Positions 27,759 to 36,861 of a DNA stretch of 64,000 bases are shown here, piece by piece. A model generated the notes under the pieces. It was not told the DNA's origin and searched no databases. It worked only from the letters and a program-made list of their open reading frames with translations. Position 1 is the first letter of the stretch. Each line of letters starts with the position of its first letter. Source of the stretch: Longimicrobiales bacterium (GTDB taxonomy: Bacteria; Gemmatimonadota; Gemmatimonadetes; Longimicrobiales; Gaopeijiaceae); contig OX639991.1 in assembly GCA_951828585.1 (NCBI GenBank), forward strand, positions 1,644,576-1,708,575, given 5' to 3'. A program made the position numbers and the translations under genes.

Positions 27759-28997
27759 TCACGACAACGGCGCCCTCACCACATACTGCACCCCCACGTC
27801 GTCCACGATCCAGGTGTAGATGGCGCCGTGTTGGATCCAGTACCGGTATCCGGGTTAAAAGGCCAGACGCACCGAACCCAGATAGTCGCCGTCCTGCGAG
27901 AACTGGTCGAAGAAGGGGGGGGCGTCGGCCGGGACGGTTCTCCGCACCCAGAGCCGGTCCTCGTCGTCGACCAGGATGCCCTGGAGAATGGGTTTGAAGT
28001 CCGGCATGAGGGCGGCGACCGCTTCGTAGTCACTGCGGTACTCCGGTTCGCGCTCGGCCCACCTCTCGACGTAGGCGGATCGGTCATCGGACGTAACCGG
28101 GATGCCGGGCAGCGACGCTTCGATCACCAGCAGCGTGTCGCCGCCCTCACCGGTGCGGGTCAGGTGGTATGAGCCCGTGTTCGCGCTCCAGAACCCCCCG
28201 GATGGGTTGACGACATGGTTGTCGGAGGGGTCGAAGGGGACTTGAGCACCCCAGTCCGCGGCGGAACGGTAGGCGCGGCTGGTCGTCTCACCCATGTAGA
28301 CCGAGTCGACCTGCTCCGTGGACAGGTCATGGGACTTGAAGTAGAGGCGCGAGGTGCTCGAGAGCAGCCCGGGCTCGGGATCGCCTCGGTCGCCCTCGTC
28401 ATCATCACGATGGCTGGTTTCTTTCCAGTAGCGACCCTGCCGGTCGAACATCCCGTCCCAGATGTAACCGTAGCCGAAGACCGGCTTGGTGAACCAGCGC
28501 ACCTCCGCACCTGCGGGATCGACCCCTTCGATCCTGTTCTGGGAATAGTCGTTGACCCACAGGAGGGTGTCGCCGGAGAGGAGGATCCCGTTGGCTTCCA
28601 CAATCTCGCCGGGGCCTTCGCCGCGCCGCGCGATGGTGCGCAGGTAGGCACCGCCGGGATTGAAGACCCGAATCTCCTGAGCCTGGAAGTCCAGCACGTA
28701 GATCGTGCCGTCGCTCGCGGCCTGGACGCCCCGGATGTTGCCGAGAATGAAGTTGGGGTCGTCGCCTTCGCGGCTACCGAATCGGAGGTCCACCTGCACC
28801 TCGGTGACTTCGGGGCCGACGGAGTCGATGGCGGGGAGGTCGGGGTAGCGGACGAGGACGCCCCCGTTGGGAAGCGTCTCACGCGTCGGGTTACCTGCGG
28901 GCGATTCGGTTTCGCAGGAGGAAACGGCCGCGGCCAGCGTGAGAAGGAGCAGGACGGGCGCGGCGGTCGCAGTGGGTTTGAGCTCGGAACGAAGCAT
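27759..28997 (-). pseudogene. 6-bladed beta-propeller lipoprotein (copy C), premature stop
   Basis: Start at 28997 after AGGAGGAG; lipobox Val-Ser-Ser-Cys. All propeller segments match copies A and B, including Gly-Glu-Gly-Pro-Gly-Glu-Ile. A TAA at 27855-27857 interrupts the frame after Val-Arg-Leu-Ala-Phe, but the same frame then continues for about 31 codons (Trp-Ile-Gln-His-Gly-Ala-Ile-Tyr-Thr, ending Arg-Ala-Pro-Leu-Ser) exactly as in copy A. A single-base change thus removes the last blade. A 380-aa truncated product may still be made. Confidence 0.8.
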
Positions 28998-29153
28998 GAG
29001 TCGACTCCTCCTGACCGGGTGTTGCAACAAACGCGCGAATCGCTTCACGGGCGGACGCGGGAAGGCGGAAGGTTAGGGTTGGCGCTCCCGGAGCGCCACG
29101 CATCTCATCATGCGGTCAGGCTCTCTCAGGTTCTCCGTGCGCCTGCCGACCGA

Positions 29154-29513
29154 CTACCAGCTGCCCAGCTCCCCCGCGCGCTTGATCACTTCGCCGAGCC
29201 GATCGGCCGCGATGCCCCAATTGGTCTGCACTGCCAGCTGCGCCCGCTCCGCTTCACCGTCTTCGATGGCATCGATCGTGGCCTGGTGCTCGTCGACGGA
29301 GAGTACGAGCTGGTCGATCAGGGCGTCAACGTACAGCCGCGTGTACCGCTCGGCCTGTGGTTTGATGGCATCGTGCAGAGCCAGGAGGCGGGGTCCGTCT
29401 CCTCCTTCCACGTAGCAACGGTGGAACTGCGTATCGACTTGGTGGTGTATTCCTTGCCGTATACAGTCACCTGCCCTAGCGTGGTGCAGTCTGTGAATGC
29501 TGGCGGACAACAC
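29154..29513 (-). pseudogene. GntR-family regulator remnant (C-terminal FCD domain only)
   Basis: The frame reads about 90 residues of an FCD ligand domain (Phe-His-Arg-Cys-Tyr, then Asp-Glu-His-Gln-Ala-Thr-Ile-Asp-Ala-Ile), ending at the stop by 29154. The N-terminal winged helix is absent; residues before His-Gln-Val-Asp are not GntR-like and the acyltransferase gene begins at 29532 on the other strand. Such regulators usually control neighbouring carboxylate or amino-acid genes, here perhaps the D-amino-acid set, but this one cannot bind DNA. Confidence 0.6.
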
Positions 29514-29531
29514 ACTTCAATACGGAGAACG

Positions 29532-30473
29532 ATGGCCACAGTTACGAGACCGGGACCAGCAACCGATCCGGCCCCGTCCGAGGGCGACCAAATCACGATC
29601 CGACCGGTGGAGACGCGGGCAGAGTACGAAGCCTGCGTAGAACTGCAACGCTACACTTGGGGCCGACGGTTTTCGGACGTTGTTCCGGTCAGCATGATGG
29701 GCATCGCGGTAAAGATGGGCGGGGTCTGCCTGGGGGCGTTCGATCCCGGCGGTGCAATGCTCGGTTTCGTCTTCGGGGTGACTGGGCCCCGGGACGGTGA
29801 GTTGGCCCACTGGTCCCACATGCTCGCGGTGCACGTAGAGGCCCGCAACGCCGGGATCGGAAGGCGCCTCAAGTTCGCCCAGCAAAAGGCCTTGGCGGAG
29901 CGAGGCGTGGACACGCTGTACTGGACCTTCGACCCGCTTGTGGCGCGCAACGCCCACTTCAACCTCAACCGCCTGGGTGCCACGATCGCCGAGTTCGTCC
30001 CAGATATGTACGGGGCCTCGGACAGCGCTCTGCACCGGTTGGGCACGGACAGGTTTATTACGCGGTGGTCGCTGATGGGGTGCGGTGGGGTGGCTCGGTC
30101 GTCGTCCAGCCAGCTCGCGGAAGGCGATTGTATGGCGGTGGACGGGGGGCGGGTGGTTCCGGACCGCGCGGAGACGGCGACGGAAGGGGCCGCTTGTGGG
30201 AGCGCGCAACCGGCGATGGGCAAGCCCGGCTGCAACGGCCGGATCCCGTCCGGCGCCGACTTGATCCAGGTGCCGGTGCCGCGCGACATCGATGCGGTCG
30301 TGTCGGAATCGTTCGAGGAGGCGCTCGCGTGGCGGCGCGCGAATAGCGCGGCACTCACGCGCCTTTTTTCGGAAATGTACGACATCGTGGGGTTCAGGAT
30401 GGGGAAGGAGTACGGGAGGTATCTGATGGCGAGGAGGCCGGCCATTTCTGCGACGGGCGGCCATGGGGCGTGA
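29532..30473 (+). CDS. GNAT acyltransferase, COG3375-like
   Basis: 313 aa from the ATG at 29532 after GGAGAAC. The first ~190 residues form a GNAT fold with Val-His-Val-Glu-Ala-Arg-Asn-Ala-Gly-Ile-Gly-Arg-Arg-Leu-Lys (acetyl/acyl-CoA pyrophosphate loop) and a conserved Trp-Thr-Phe-Asp-Pro-Leu. Proteins of this group are linked to N-succinyl-amino-acid racemase and D-amino-acid N-succinyltransferase activity in other bacteria. Placed directly before an N-acyl-D-amino-acid deacylase and a D-amino-acid-type oxidase, it plausibly modifies D-amino acids; this is an inference from context. Confidence 0.7.
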   Translation: MATVTRPGPATDPAPSEGDQITIRPVETRAEYEACVELQRYTWGRRFSDVVPVSMMGIAVKMGGVCLGAFDPGGAMLGFVFGVTGPRDGELAHWSHMLAVHVEARNAGIGRRLKFAQQKALAERGVDTLYWTFDPLVARNAHFNLNRLGATIAEFVPDMYGASDSALHRLGTDRFITRWSLMGCGGVARSSSSQLAEGDCMAVDGGRVVPDRAETATEGAACGSAQPAMGKPGCNGRIPSGADLIQVPVPRDIDAVVSESFEEALAWRRANSAALTRLFSEMYDIVGFRMGKEYGRYLMARRPAISATGGHGA

Positions 30474-30523
30474 TGGCGAGACGGCGTCCGGATTGGCGTT
30501 GGTCGGACAGAAATGGAAAGACT

Positions 30524-30552
30524 ACATGACATTTTGTAAATCAACGTTTACA
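30524..30552. promoter_or_regulatory. ATGTCATGT-type element plus TGTAAA palindrome
   Basis: ACATGACATTTTGTAAA (30524-30540), the reverse complement of the element seen at 3308 and 12888, overlaps an inverted repeat TGTAAA-TCAACG-TTTACA (30535-30552). It lies 20-48 nt before the N-acyl-D-amino-acid deacylase start (TTG at 30573). Likely operator for that operon. Confidence 0.5.
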
Positions 30553-30572
30553 GTGACGAAGCGAAGGCCGGA

Positions 30573-32315
30573 TTGAGAGCGAAGATCGAGGTACTGGCGG
30601 GCTGGGTCGTGCTGGGCGCGGTGACCGCGCTGGGCGCCTGTGGGGATCCGGAGGGTTCGGAGACCTTTGAAGCGATGGACATCGTGATAGAAAACGGGAC
30701 GGTGGTCGACGGCACCGGGGTGGCCGGCTATGCCGGCGACGTGGGGATCCGGGGGGACCGGATTGCGGCGGTGACTGCCGCGGGCGGGCTGGCCGATGTG
30801 GAGGCCGGCGAGCGGATCGACGCCACGGGCAGGGTGGTGGCCCCCGGCTTCATCGACATCCAGTCGCACTCTCGGGGGCAGCTTCTGACCGGCGACGGAC
30901 GGCTGCTCGGCAAGATCACCCAGGGCATCACCACCGAGATCATGGGCGAGGGGTGGACGAACGCGCCCGCCAACGCGAACACGGACCGCGGCGCCGGGCT
31001 GGTCGACCCCGAGGCGCGGGGCGAACGGCTCGACTTCTCGGGGCCGCGCGGCTTCGACCGCTGGCTGAGGGCGATGGAGGAGAACGGTGCCTCGCCGAAC
31101 TTCGGGTCGTTCCTGGGCGCGACCACGGTGCGGGTGTACGCGAAGGGCGAGGTGGCGGGGGACGCGACGGAGGCGGAACTCGACACCATGCGGGCGGTCG
31201 TGCGGCGGGCGATGGAGGACGGGGCCTTCGGGGTGGCGACCGCGCTGATCTACCCGCCGGGCAACTTCGCCTCGACGGATGAGCTGGTGGAGGTGGTCGC
31301 GGCGAGTGCGCCGCACGGGCTCTACATCACGCACATGCGCTCGGAGGCGGACCGGCTGCTGGAGGCGATGGACGAGGCGATCGAGATCGGGGTGAGGGCG
31401 GGGATCCCCGTCGAGATCTACCATCTGAAGGCCGCCGGGCAGCGCAACCACTACAAGGCACCCCTGGCGATCGCGAAGATCGATTCGGCGAGGGCCGCGG
31501 GGGTCGATGTGGAGGCGAACATGTACCCCTACCCGGCCGGAGGGACGGGGCTTTCGGCCGTGCTGCCCCCGTGGGCGTCGGACGGCGGGGGGCTCCTGGA
31601 CAACCTGCGCGATCCGGAGACCCGGCAGCGCATTCACGACGAGATCCTGGGGGATGAAGGGGACTGGGAGAATCTGGGCCTTCTGGCGACGCCGGAGGGG
31701 GTGCTGATCACCTCGGTGGCCGAGACGGGCCCCGACGGTGAGCCGACCGGTGCGGCGGGCTACGTGGGGAGGCGGCTGGCGGAAGTCGCGGCCGAGATGG
31801 GGGTCGACTGGGTGGACGCGGCCATCGAAATTCTCCTCATGACCGAGGGCGCCGCCGGAATGGTCGTGTTCATGATGGCCGAGGAGAACGTCGCGCTGCA
31901 GTTGCAGCAGCCGTGGATCAAGATCGGGACGGACGCGGGCGGCCACAATCCGGAAACCGCCACCGGGATGGTGCATCCGCGGTCGTACGGGACGTATCCG
32001 CGCATCTTGGGCCGGTACGTGCGGGACGAGGGCGTGATCACGCTGGAGGATGCCGTGCGCAAGATGACGTCGGCGGTGGCGACGCGGTTGTCGATCGGGG
32101 ACCGGGGGGTGCTCGAGGTGGGGATGTATGCGGATGTGGTGGTCTTCGATCCGGCGACGGTGGGCGATCGGGCGACCTTCGAGGAGCCGCACCAGCTGTC
32201 GGTGGGGATCGAGGAGGTGTTGGTGAATGGGGTGGCGGTGTTGAGGGGTGGGGCGCACACCGGGGCGAAGCCGGGGATGATTGTGCGGGGGGCGGGGTAT
32301 CGGGGGGAGGGGTAG
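30573..32315 (+). CDS. N-acyl-D-amino-acid deacylase (amidohydrolase), lipoprotein
   Basis: 580 aa from a TTG. Signal sequence with Leu-Gly-Ala-Cys near residue 23, so exported and lipidated. The amidohydrolase TIM barrel begins with Ile-Glu-Asn-Gly-Thr-Val-Val-Asp-Gly-Thr. The usual metal motif Phe-Ile-Asp-x-His-x-His appears as Phe-Ile-Asp-Ile-Gln-Ser-His-Ser (92-100), so the first His is Gln. Thr-His-Met-Arg-Ser-Glu near 250 and Glu-Ile-Tyr-His-Leu-Lys-Ala-Ala-Gly-Gln match the D-aminoacylase family. It should release D-amino acids from N-acyl forms. The oxidase 16 nt downstream would take them further. Confidence 0.8.
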   Translation: MRAKIEVLAGWVVLGAVTALGACGDPEGSETFEAMDIVIENGTVVDGTGVAGYAGDVGIRGDRIAAVTAAGGLADVEAGERIDATGRVVAPGFIDIQSHSRGQLLTGDGRLLGKITQGITTEIMGEGWTNAPANANTDRGAGLVDPEARGERLDFSGPRGFDRWLRAMEENGASPNFGSFLGATTVRVYAKGEVAGDATEAELDTMRAVVRRAMEDGAFGVATALIYPPGNFASTDELVEVVAASAPHGLYITHMRSEADRLLEAMDEAIEIGVRAGIPVEIYHLKAAGQRNHYKAPLAIAKIDSARAAGVDVEANMYPYPAGGTGLSAVLPPWASDGGGLLDNLRDPETRQRIHDEILGDEGDWENLGLLATPEGVLITSVAETGPDGEPTGAAGYVGRRLAEVAAEMGVDWVDAAIEILLMTEGAAGMVVFMMAEENVALQLQQPWIKIGTDAGGHNPETATGMVHPRSYGTYPRILGRYVRDEGVITLEDAVRKMTSAVATRLSIGDRGVLEVGMYADVVVFDPATVGDRATFEEPHQLSVGIEEVLVNGVAVLRGGAHTGAKPGMIVRGAGYRGEG

Positions 32316-32330
32316 GAGGGGCAGGGTCTG

Positions 32331-33542
32331 GTGCGCGTCGCGGTGGTGGGGGGTGGGGTCGTTGGCCTCGCGAGCGCGTGGTATCTGAAGAAGGAGGGGG
32401 CCGAGCCGTTCGTGGTGGAGGCGGGGAGGGTGGGGGGCGGGTGTTCGTTGGGGAATCTGGGGTGGGTCTGTCCGTCGATCTCGACGCCGGTGCCGGGGCC
32501 CGGGCTGACCTGGAGGTCGCTGCTGCGGGCGGTCCGGCGGGATGGTCCGCTGTATGTGCGGCCCTCGGCGGTGCCCGGCTTGCTGCCGTGGCTGTGGCGG
32601 TTCCGGTCGCACTGCAACAGGGCGGACTGGGAGCGGGGGGTGCGGAAGCTGGTGGCGCTCAACGCGAGGACGATGGAGCTCTATGATGAGCTGGCGACGG
32701 ACGGAATCGATTTCGAGTTCTCGCGGGCAGGGGTGTTGATCGCGTTTCGTGATCGGGGGAAGGCCGTGGAAAGGCGTGAGGAGCTGGCCGCGGTGTCGGC
32801 GGTGGGGGCGAGTGTTTGGCGGGAGGTGGATGAAGGAGGGCTCTACGAACTGGAGCCGATGTTGCGGCCTGGGTTTTCGTGCGGGTTCTTCGTGGAATCG
32901 GATGGCCATGTGCGGCCGGAGACGCTGACGGCTGGGTTGGCGGTGGGGTTGCGGGCGCGGGGCGTGGAGATCTTCGAGGGGACGGCCGTGGTAGGGTTCC
33001 GGGAGGAGGGGCGGCGGGTTACGGCGGTGAGGACGGACGGTGGGGAGCTGGATGTCGATGCCGTAGTGCTGGCAGCCGGTGCTAGCACTGGTGTGCTGAC
33101 GAGGATGCTGGGGTGGAAGATCCCGCTGACCGCGGGGAAGGGGTATTCGGTGACGATCGACGGGCCGAAGAACCAGTTGCGGCAGCCGCTCTACCTGGGC
33201 GACGCGCACGTCGGGCTGACCTCGTTCGAAGGCGCGCTCCGGTTCGGGGGGACGATGGAGCTGTCCGGGGTGAATGAGCGGCTGGACCCTGCGCGGGTGC
33301 GGTCGTTGCGACGGGTGGTAGAGCGCGACGTGGAGATCCCGGAGGCGCGGGAGGGGGGGCGGGAGTGGGTGGGGATGCGTCCGATGCTGCCGGATACGCT
33401 GCCGGTGGTGGGGCGGGTGCCGTCGCGCGGGAATGTGTTCGTGAACACGGGGCACCAGATGTCCGGGGTGACGCTGGGGTTGGGGACGGGTGGGGTGGTG
33501 GCTGGGGGATTGATGGACGGTACCCCTGGCTGGGGCAAGTAA
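32331..33542 (+). CDS. DadA-like FAD-dependent D-amino-acid oxidoreductase
   Basis: 403 aa from a GTG (Met-Arg-Val-Ala-Val-Val-Gly-Gly-Gly-Val-Val-Gly), 15 nt after the deacylase stop. N-terminal FAD motif, Val-Glu-Ala-Gly-Arg-Val-Gly-Gly-Gly-Cys-Ser in the DadA-type second loop, and C-terminal Gly-His-Gln-Met-Ser-Gly-Val-Thr-Leu-Gly. Family members oxidise D-amino acids and pass electrons to the quinone pool. It completes a D-amino-acid catabolic pair with the deacylase. Confidence 0.85.
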   Translation: MRVAVVGGGVVGLASAWYLKKEGAEPFVVEAGRVGGGCSLGNLGWVCPSISTPVPGPGLTWRSLLRAVRRDGPLYVRPSAVPGLLPWLWRFRSHCNRADWERGVRKLVALNARTMELYDELATDGIDFEFSRAGVLIAFRDRGKAVERREELAAVSAVGASVWREVDEGGLYELEPMLRPGFSCGFFVESDGHVRPETLTAGLAVGLRARGVEIFEGTAVVGFREEGRRVTAVRTDGGELDVDAVVLAAGASTGVLTRMLGWKIPLTAGKGYSVTIDGPKNQLRQPLYLGDAHVGLTSFEGALRFGGTMELSGVNERLDPARVRSLRRVVERDVEIPEAREGGREWVGMRPMLPDTLPVVGRVPSRGNVFVNTGHQMSGVTLGLGTGGVVAGGLMDGTPGWGK

Positions 33543-33679
33543 ACCTAAGGGCCTAGGTCACTTGTGAACCACGCTCAATGACGATAGAATGTTTCAGGTC
33601 GGCGCAGCAATTGGCGTTGCGTTGGCGGGCGCCACGGTACCCCCCGCCACTACGTGTCACCCCTAGTTTAGGAGGTCTT

Positions 33680-34783
33680 GTGGATCTAGAGCACAACACT
33701 GTGAACGAGTTGGAGAGTCAGATCCAGGCGGCCCGACGCCGTGTCGTATCAGATGGCTATGACATGTCAGTGGGGGAGCTGATCAGCCTTTACAAAGAAC
33801 ATGAGCTGGTCATCAATCCGATTTACCAGAGGTACTTCCGCTGGGACGAATCCCAAAAGACTCGATTCATTGAGTCATTGCTGCTGGGAATCCCCACGCC
33901 ACCGATCTTCGTCTTTCAACAACCTGGAGGAACATGGGAATTGATCGATGGCCTTCAGCGCATTTCTACAGTTCTGGAATTCGTCGGTATACTCAAGGAC
34001 AGCGATGGTGAGGCTGTCTCGTCGTCATCGCTTGAAGGCACGAACTTAGTTCCCGGTCTTGCAGGCATTGAATGGCAATCACTTCCGATTCCACAAAGAT
34101 TGGATCTCAAGCGATCCCGGATGCGCGTTGAGATCCTAAAAAAGGAAAGCGACGAGGAGGCGAAGTTCGAACTCTTTCAGCGATTGAACACTGGTGGATC
34201 CCACTTGTCGGCTCAGGAGGTACGGAATTGTGTACTAGTGATGGTGAACCAGGATTTCCACGACTGGCTAAGGGGCTTGACAGAATACGAGCCCTTTCGA
34301 AGCACTGTCGTCCTTAGCGATGTCAAGCTTCAACAACAACAGGATATGGAAATCGTGCTTCGGTACATAGCTTATCGCCGCATCCCCTACGCAAGTGGTC
34401 TAGACGTTAACGAATACCTGGATCGTGCCGCCCTCAAGCTTGCACGTCAAATGAGCGAAGAAGAACGCAAATCTGAAGAGCGCACATTCCACACAACTTT
34501 CGATTTACTGACCGATGCTCTGGGAAGCAATGCATTCAAGAAATGGGACGGCAACAAATTCAGCGGCCCTTTCTTGATTTCGGGCTTCGACGCAATAGCC
34601 CACGGAGTCGCTTGCAATCAGGAGGAGATTCTCAAACAGGATAATCCGGAGTCTTGGCTGGACAGTAGGAGCCGAGCAGTGTGGAAGGAGGAGTACTTCC
34701 AAAAATACTCGGGCCAAGGTGTCCGCGGCACTACTAGGCTCAGGTATCTCCTGCCGTTTGGGAAAGCGTATTTTGGTCCATGA
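33680..34783 (+). CDS. DUF262 (GmrS/ParB-fold) protein, first gene of a probable defence pair
   Basis: 367 aa from a GTG at 33680 behind a strong AGGAGG; an ATG at 33578 lacks one. The DUF262 core shows Asn-Pro-Ile-Tyr-Gln-Arg-x-Phe-Arg-Trp near residue 46 and Ile-Asp-Gly-Leu-Gln-Arg-Ile-Ser-Thr near 89, a NTP-binding ParB/Srx-like fold. This domain drives GmrSD and BrxU-type nucleases and is otherwise found in toxin-antitoxin or defence loci. No C-terminal HNH nuclease is present here. Lower G+C than its neighbours. Overlaps the next gene by 4 nt (ATGA). Confidence 0.8.
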   Translation: MDLEHNTVNELESQIQAARRRVVSDGYDMSVGELISLYKEHELVINPIYQRYFRWDESQKTRFIESLLLGIPTPPIFVFQQPGGTWELIDGLQRISTVLEFVGILKDSDGEAVSSSSLEGTNLVPGLAGIEWQSLPIPQRLDLKRSRMRVEILKKESDEEAKFELFQRLNTGGSHLSAQEVRNCVLVMVNQDFHDWLRGLTEYEPFRSTVVLSDVKLQQQQDMEIVLRYIAYRRIPYASGLDVNEYLDRAALKLARQMSEEERKSEERTFHTTFDLLTDALGSNAFKKWDGNKFSGPFLISGFDAIAHGVACNQEEILKQDNPESWLDSRSRAVWKEEYFQKYSGQGVRGTTRLRYLLPFGKAYFGP

Positions 34784-35442
34784 AGAAGAAGATTAGAACA
34801 CCTGAGCAACTTCAAGACGTTCTGGATAGTGAAATGGCGTGGCGGTTGAGGGAAATTACCTATCTTCGTACAGCTACCAAGAAAGGCGGTGTGGCACAGC
34901 AGACCTTTATACGGGCGGGGATAGCGCTGCTGTATGCGCACTGGGAGGGGTTCGTAAAACAATGCGCCAAGGCGTACGTCAATTATGTATCGTGCAGGCG
35001 GTTGAGACACTCGGAACTACAATTGTGTTTCGTGGCACTGAGCCTAAGAGCCCAAATGCAGGATATTGTGGTCACCCAAAAGGCAAGTGCGATGGTGTCG
35101 GCGCTAGAAACGGTCTTGTGTCACCAGGAATCGCAAGCAAAGTTAGGGAAAGGAGATCTGATTGATCGCCGAGCCAATTTGAGTTTTAGTGTATTTGCTG
35201 ATATAGCATCATGGATTGGGGTCGACGTACAGAAATATGAAGGCAAATTGCATTTCATTGACGATCGTCTGCTTGTCAGACGTAACAAGATCGCGCACGG
35301 ACGAGTGGATCCATTGCAACTCGATGCGGATGCATTCGAGGGTCTGGCAACGGGTGTGATCGAGCTATTGCGATGGTTCAAGACAGACATCGAGAACGCG
35401 GTGTACACCGAGAGATTCATGAGAACTGGTGCGCAGACGTAG
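34780..35442 (+). CDS. HEPN-like RNase (MAE_28990/MAE_18760 type)
   Basis: 220 aa, helical. The HEPN catalytic motif R-x4-6-H appears as Arg-Asn-Lys-Ile-Ala-His-Gly (Arg168, His173). Tyr-Ala-His-Trp-Glu-Gly-Phe near 52-58 and Arg-x-His-x-Glu near 75 match the family pattern of the MAE-type HEPN proteins that sit behind DUF262 genes. HEPN RNases usually cut tRNA or mRNA in toxin-antitoxin and phage defence systems. Coupled by the ATGA overlap to the DUF262 gene, which is probably its sensor or antitoxin. Confidence 0.75.
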   Translation: MKKKIRTPEQLQDVLDSEMAWRLREITYLRTATKKGGVAQQTFIRAGIALLYAHWEGFVKQCAKAYVNYVSCRRLRHSELQLCFVALSLRAQMQDIVVTQKASAMVSALETVLCHQESQAKLGKGDLIDRRANLSFSVFADIASWIGVDVQKYEGKLHFIDDRLLVRRNKIAHGRVDPLQLDADAFEGLATGVIELLRWFKTDIENAVYTERFMRTGAQT

Positions 35443-35460
35443 CATGCCGTGTACGTGAGT

Positions 35461-35940
35461 TCACCTCGCGGAAAGAGGCATCCCCTCCACAATGTGCCGC
35501 CGAATAGCCTCCTCCCAATGGACCATGAAGTCCTCGAACCCTTCGCCGAATGCCCGCACGAAGTCGTCCGCATCGGATGAGAGCGATGTCATGCGATACT
35601 TCACCGCCGCGCGGCTTCGTCCATCGCCGTCGGGGATCACCCTGACGTCCACCATGGCGACGTGGTGATCCGGCAGGACATACACGAACGACGCGCGGCC
35701 CGCGGCGGGATCATGGCGCGTCTGGACCCATGTCGCGGTTCCTTCACCCTTGCGGGTCTGGAAGACGGCGCCCTCTCCCACACCGGAGTCGGCCGGATGC
35801 ACGGAATGCGGATCCCAGCCTGCCACCCATCGTCGCTCACCCTCGGCGTTGAAGAGCGGGAACGCATCGGTCGTCGTCAGGGCCATGCGTACCACGCCGG
35901 CTCGCTCGATGTGAACTCGACTGTCCGCTCTGGTTGCCAT
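35461..35940 (-). CDS. SRPBCC-fold protein (START-like)
   Basis: 159 aa from the ATG at 35940. Pattern of the polyketide-cyclase/START superfamily: Val-His-Ile-Glu-Arg-Ala, long strand-rich core with Trp-Val-Ala-Gly-Trp-Asp-Pro, and C-terminal helix. Such proteins bind hydrophobic ligands or act as aromatase/cyclases; no ligand can be named. Single gene, between the HEPN gene and a broken hydrolase. Confidence 0.65.
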   Translation of the reverse strand: MATRADSRVHIERAGVVRMALTTTDAFPLFNAEGERRWVAGWDPHSVHPADSGVGEGAVFQTRKGEGTATWVQTRHDPAAGRASFVYVLPDHHVAMVDVRVIPDGDGRSRAAVKYRMTSLSSDADDFVRAFGEGFEDFMVHWEEAIRRHIVEGMPLSAR

Positions 35941-36042
35941 GGTCGCTTCCGGGGTAGAATGCTGTGGCTGGAATCCCGTGGAGGAACCCAACTTGCAACT
36001 GTAAAGACAACCTTACATTATGTCAACGCCAGTATACATTCT

Positions 36043-36842
36043 GTCACTCCAATAGCTCCCGGTGGACGCACGGAGCACGCCTACTTCAACGCCACAATGG
36101 AGCACATCGCCCACGCCGATGGCGCGCCCGGCAACTACGACGCGGTGACCAGCATCCGGTCGCAGCGCTTCTTCGACACGCCGCGCGAGGCCGATGGTCT
36201 GACTCCCGGGGACATGACCTGGGGACTGGTGCCGGATATCGTCGAGTCCGGGGTGGCGATCTACAACTTCGCGGGTTGGTGGGACGCTTTCGCGCGGAGT
36301 TCCTTCGAGGTCTTCGCGACGCTCGAGGGGACGAATCCGTCGCGGATCATCGCGTGGCCGATGTACCACCAGGGGATTTCGCCGGCCGCGTCCAAGGGCA
36401 TCGGCGCGGACCCGACCCGCGAGACGTCTATACGCCGACCTACCTGGGCGAGGCGCTGCGCTGGTACGACCGCTGGCTGAAGGACATCCGCAACGGCATC
36501 GACCAGGAGCCGCCGGTCCACATCTTCGTCCACAACGAGGGCTGGCGGGCAGAGGAGACGTGGCCGCTGAAGCGGGAAGTGCGGTTGCGGTTCCATCTGG
36601 GCGACAACGGCGTGCTCGACCGGGAGCCCGGCAGTCCCGGTACCGACGAATACACCGCCGACTTCACCCACGACGCCTCGTTCGGTCCGCCGCTCGACGC
36701 TTCCCAGATCTCGGTCGCGAACGCCATGAAGGGGAGGGCGCCCTTCAATGCGGGGTCGATCGGCCATTCGCGCCAGCAGATGTTCGGCGTGCGGGGGAAT
36801 GAGGAGGGGTCGTATGTGGAGTTGCCGGTGATTCCGCGGTAG
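36043..36842 (+). pseudogene. CocE/NonD-type hydrolase remnant, frameshifted
   Basis: Two frames read as one protein: from 36043 to about 36415 (Arg-Phe-Phe-Asp-Thr-Pro, Asn-Phe-Ala-Gly-Trp-Trp-Asp) and from about 36425 to 36842 (Trp-Tyr-Asp-Arg-Trp-Leu-Lys-Asp-Ile, ending Leu-Pro-Val-Ile-Pro-Arg). The shift is at 36410-36425. The N-terminal ~200 residues, with the catalytic Ser of the X-Pro peptidase/cocaine-esterase family, are missing, as is the C-terminal jelly-roll beyond the stop. Not functional. Confidence 0.7.
36815..36842 (+). repeat. 28-bp direct repeat, copy 1
   Basis: TGTGGAGTTGCCGGTGATTC followed by CGCGGTAG. It forms the last codons of the hydrolase remnant. Matches 26 of 28 bases at 37918-37945. 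The two copies bracket the minus-strand gene 36862-37899. Confidence 0.6.
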
Positions 36843-36861
36843 GCAGGCCCTGCCCCAATGC

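Noticed and set aside
28215-30473. A 752-codon plus-strand frame running into the acyltransferase gene
   Set aside because: The first ~440 codons are antisense to the propeller genes and lack family similarity; the real gene starts at 29532 with a ribosome site.
30522-33455. A 977-codon antisense frame over the deacylase and oxidase genes
   Set aside because: Composition (Arg/His/Pro) and absence of motifs mark it as a mirror frame of two well-supported genes.
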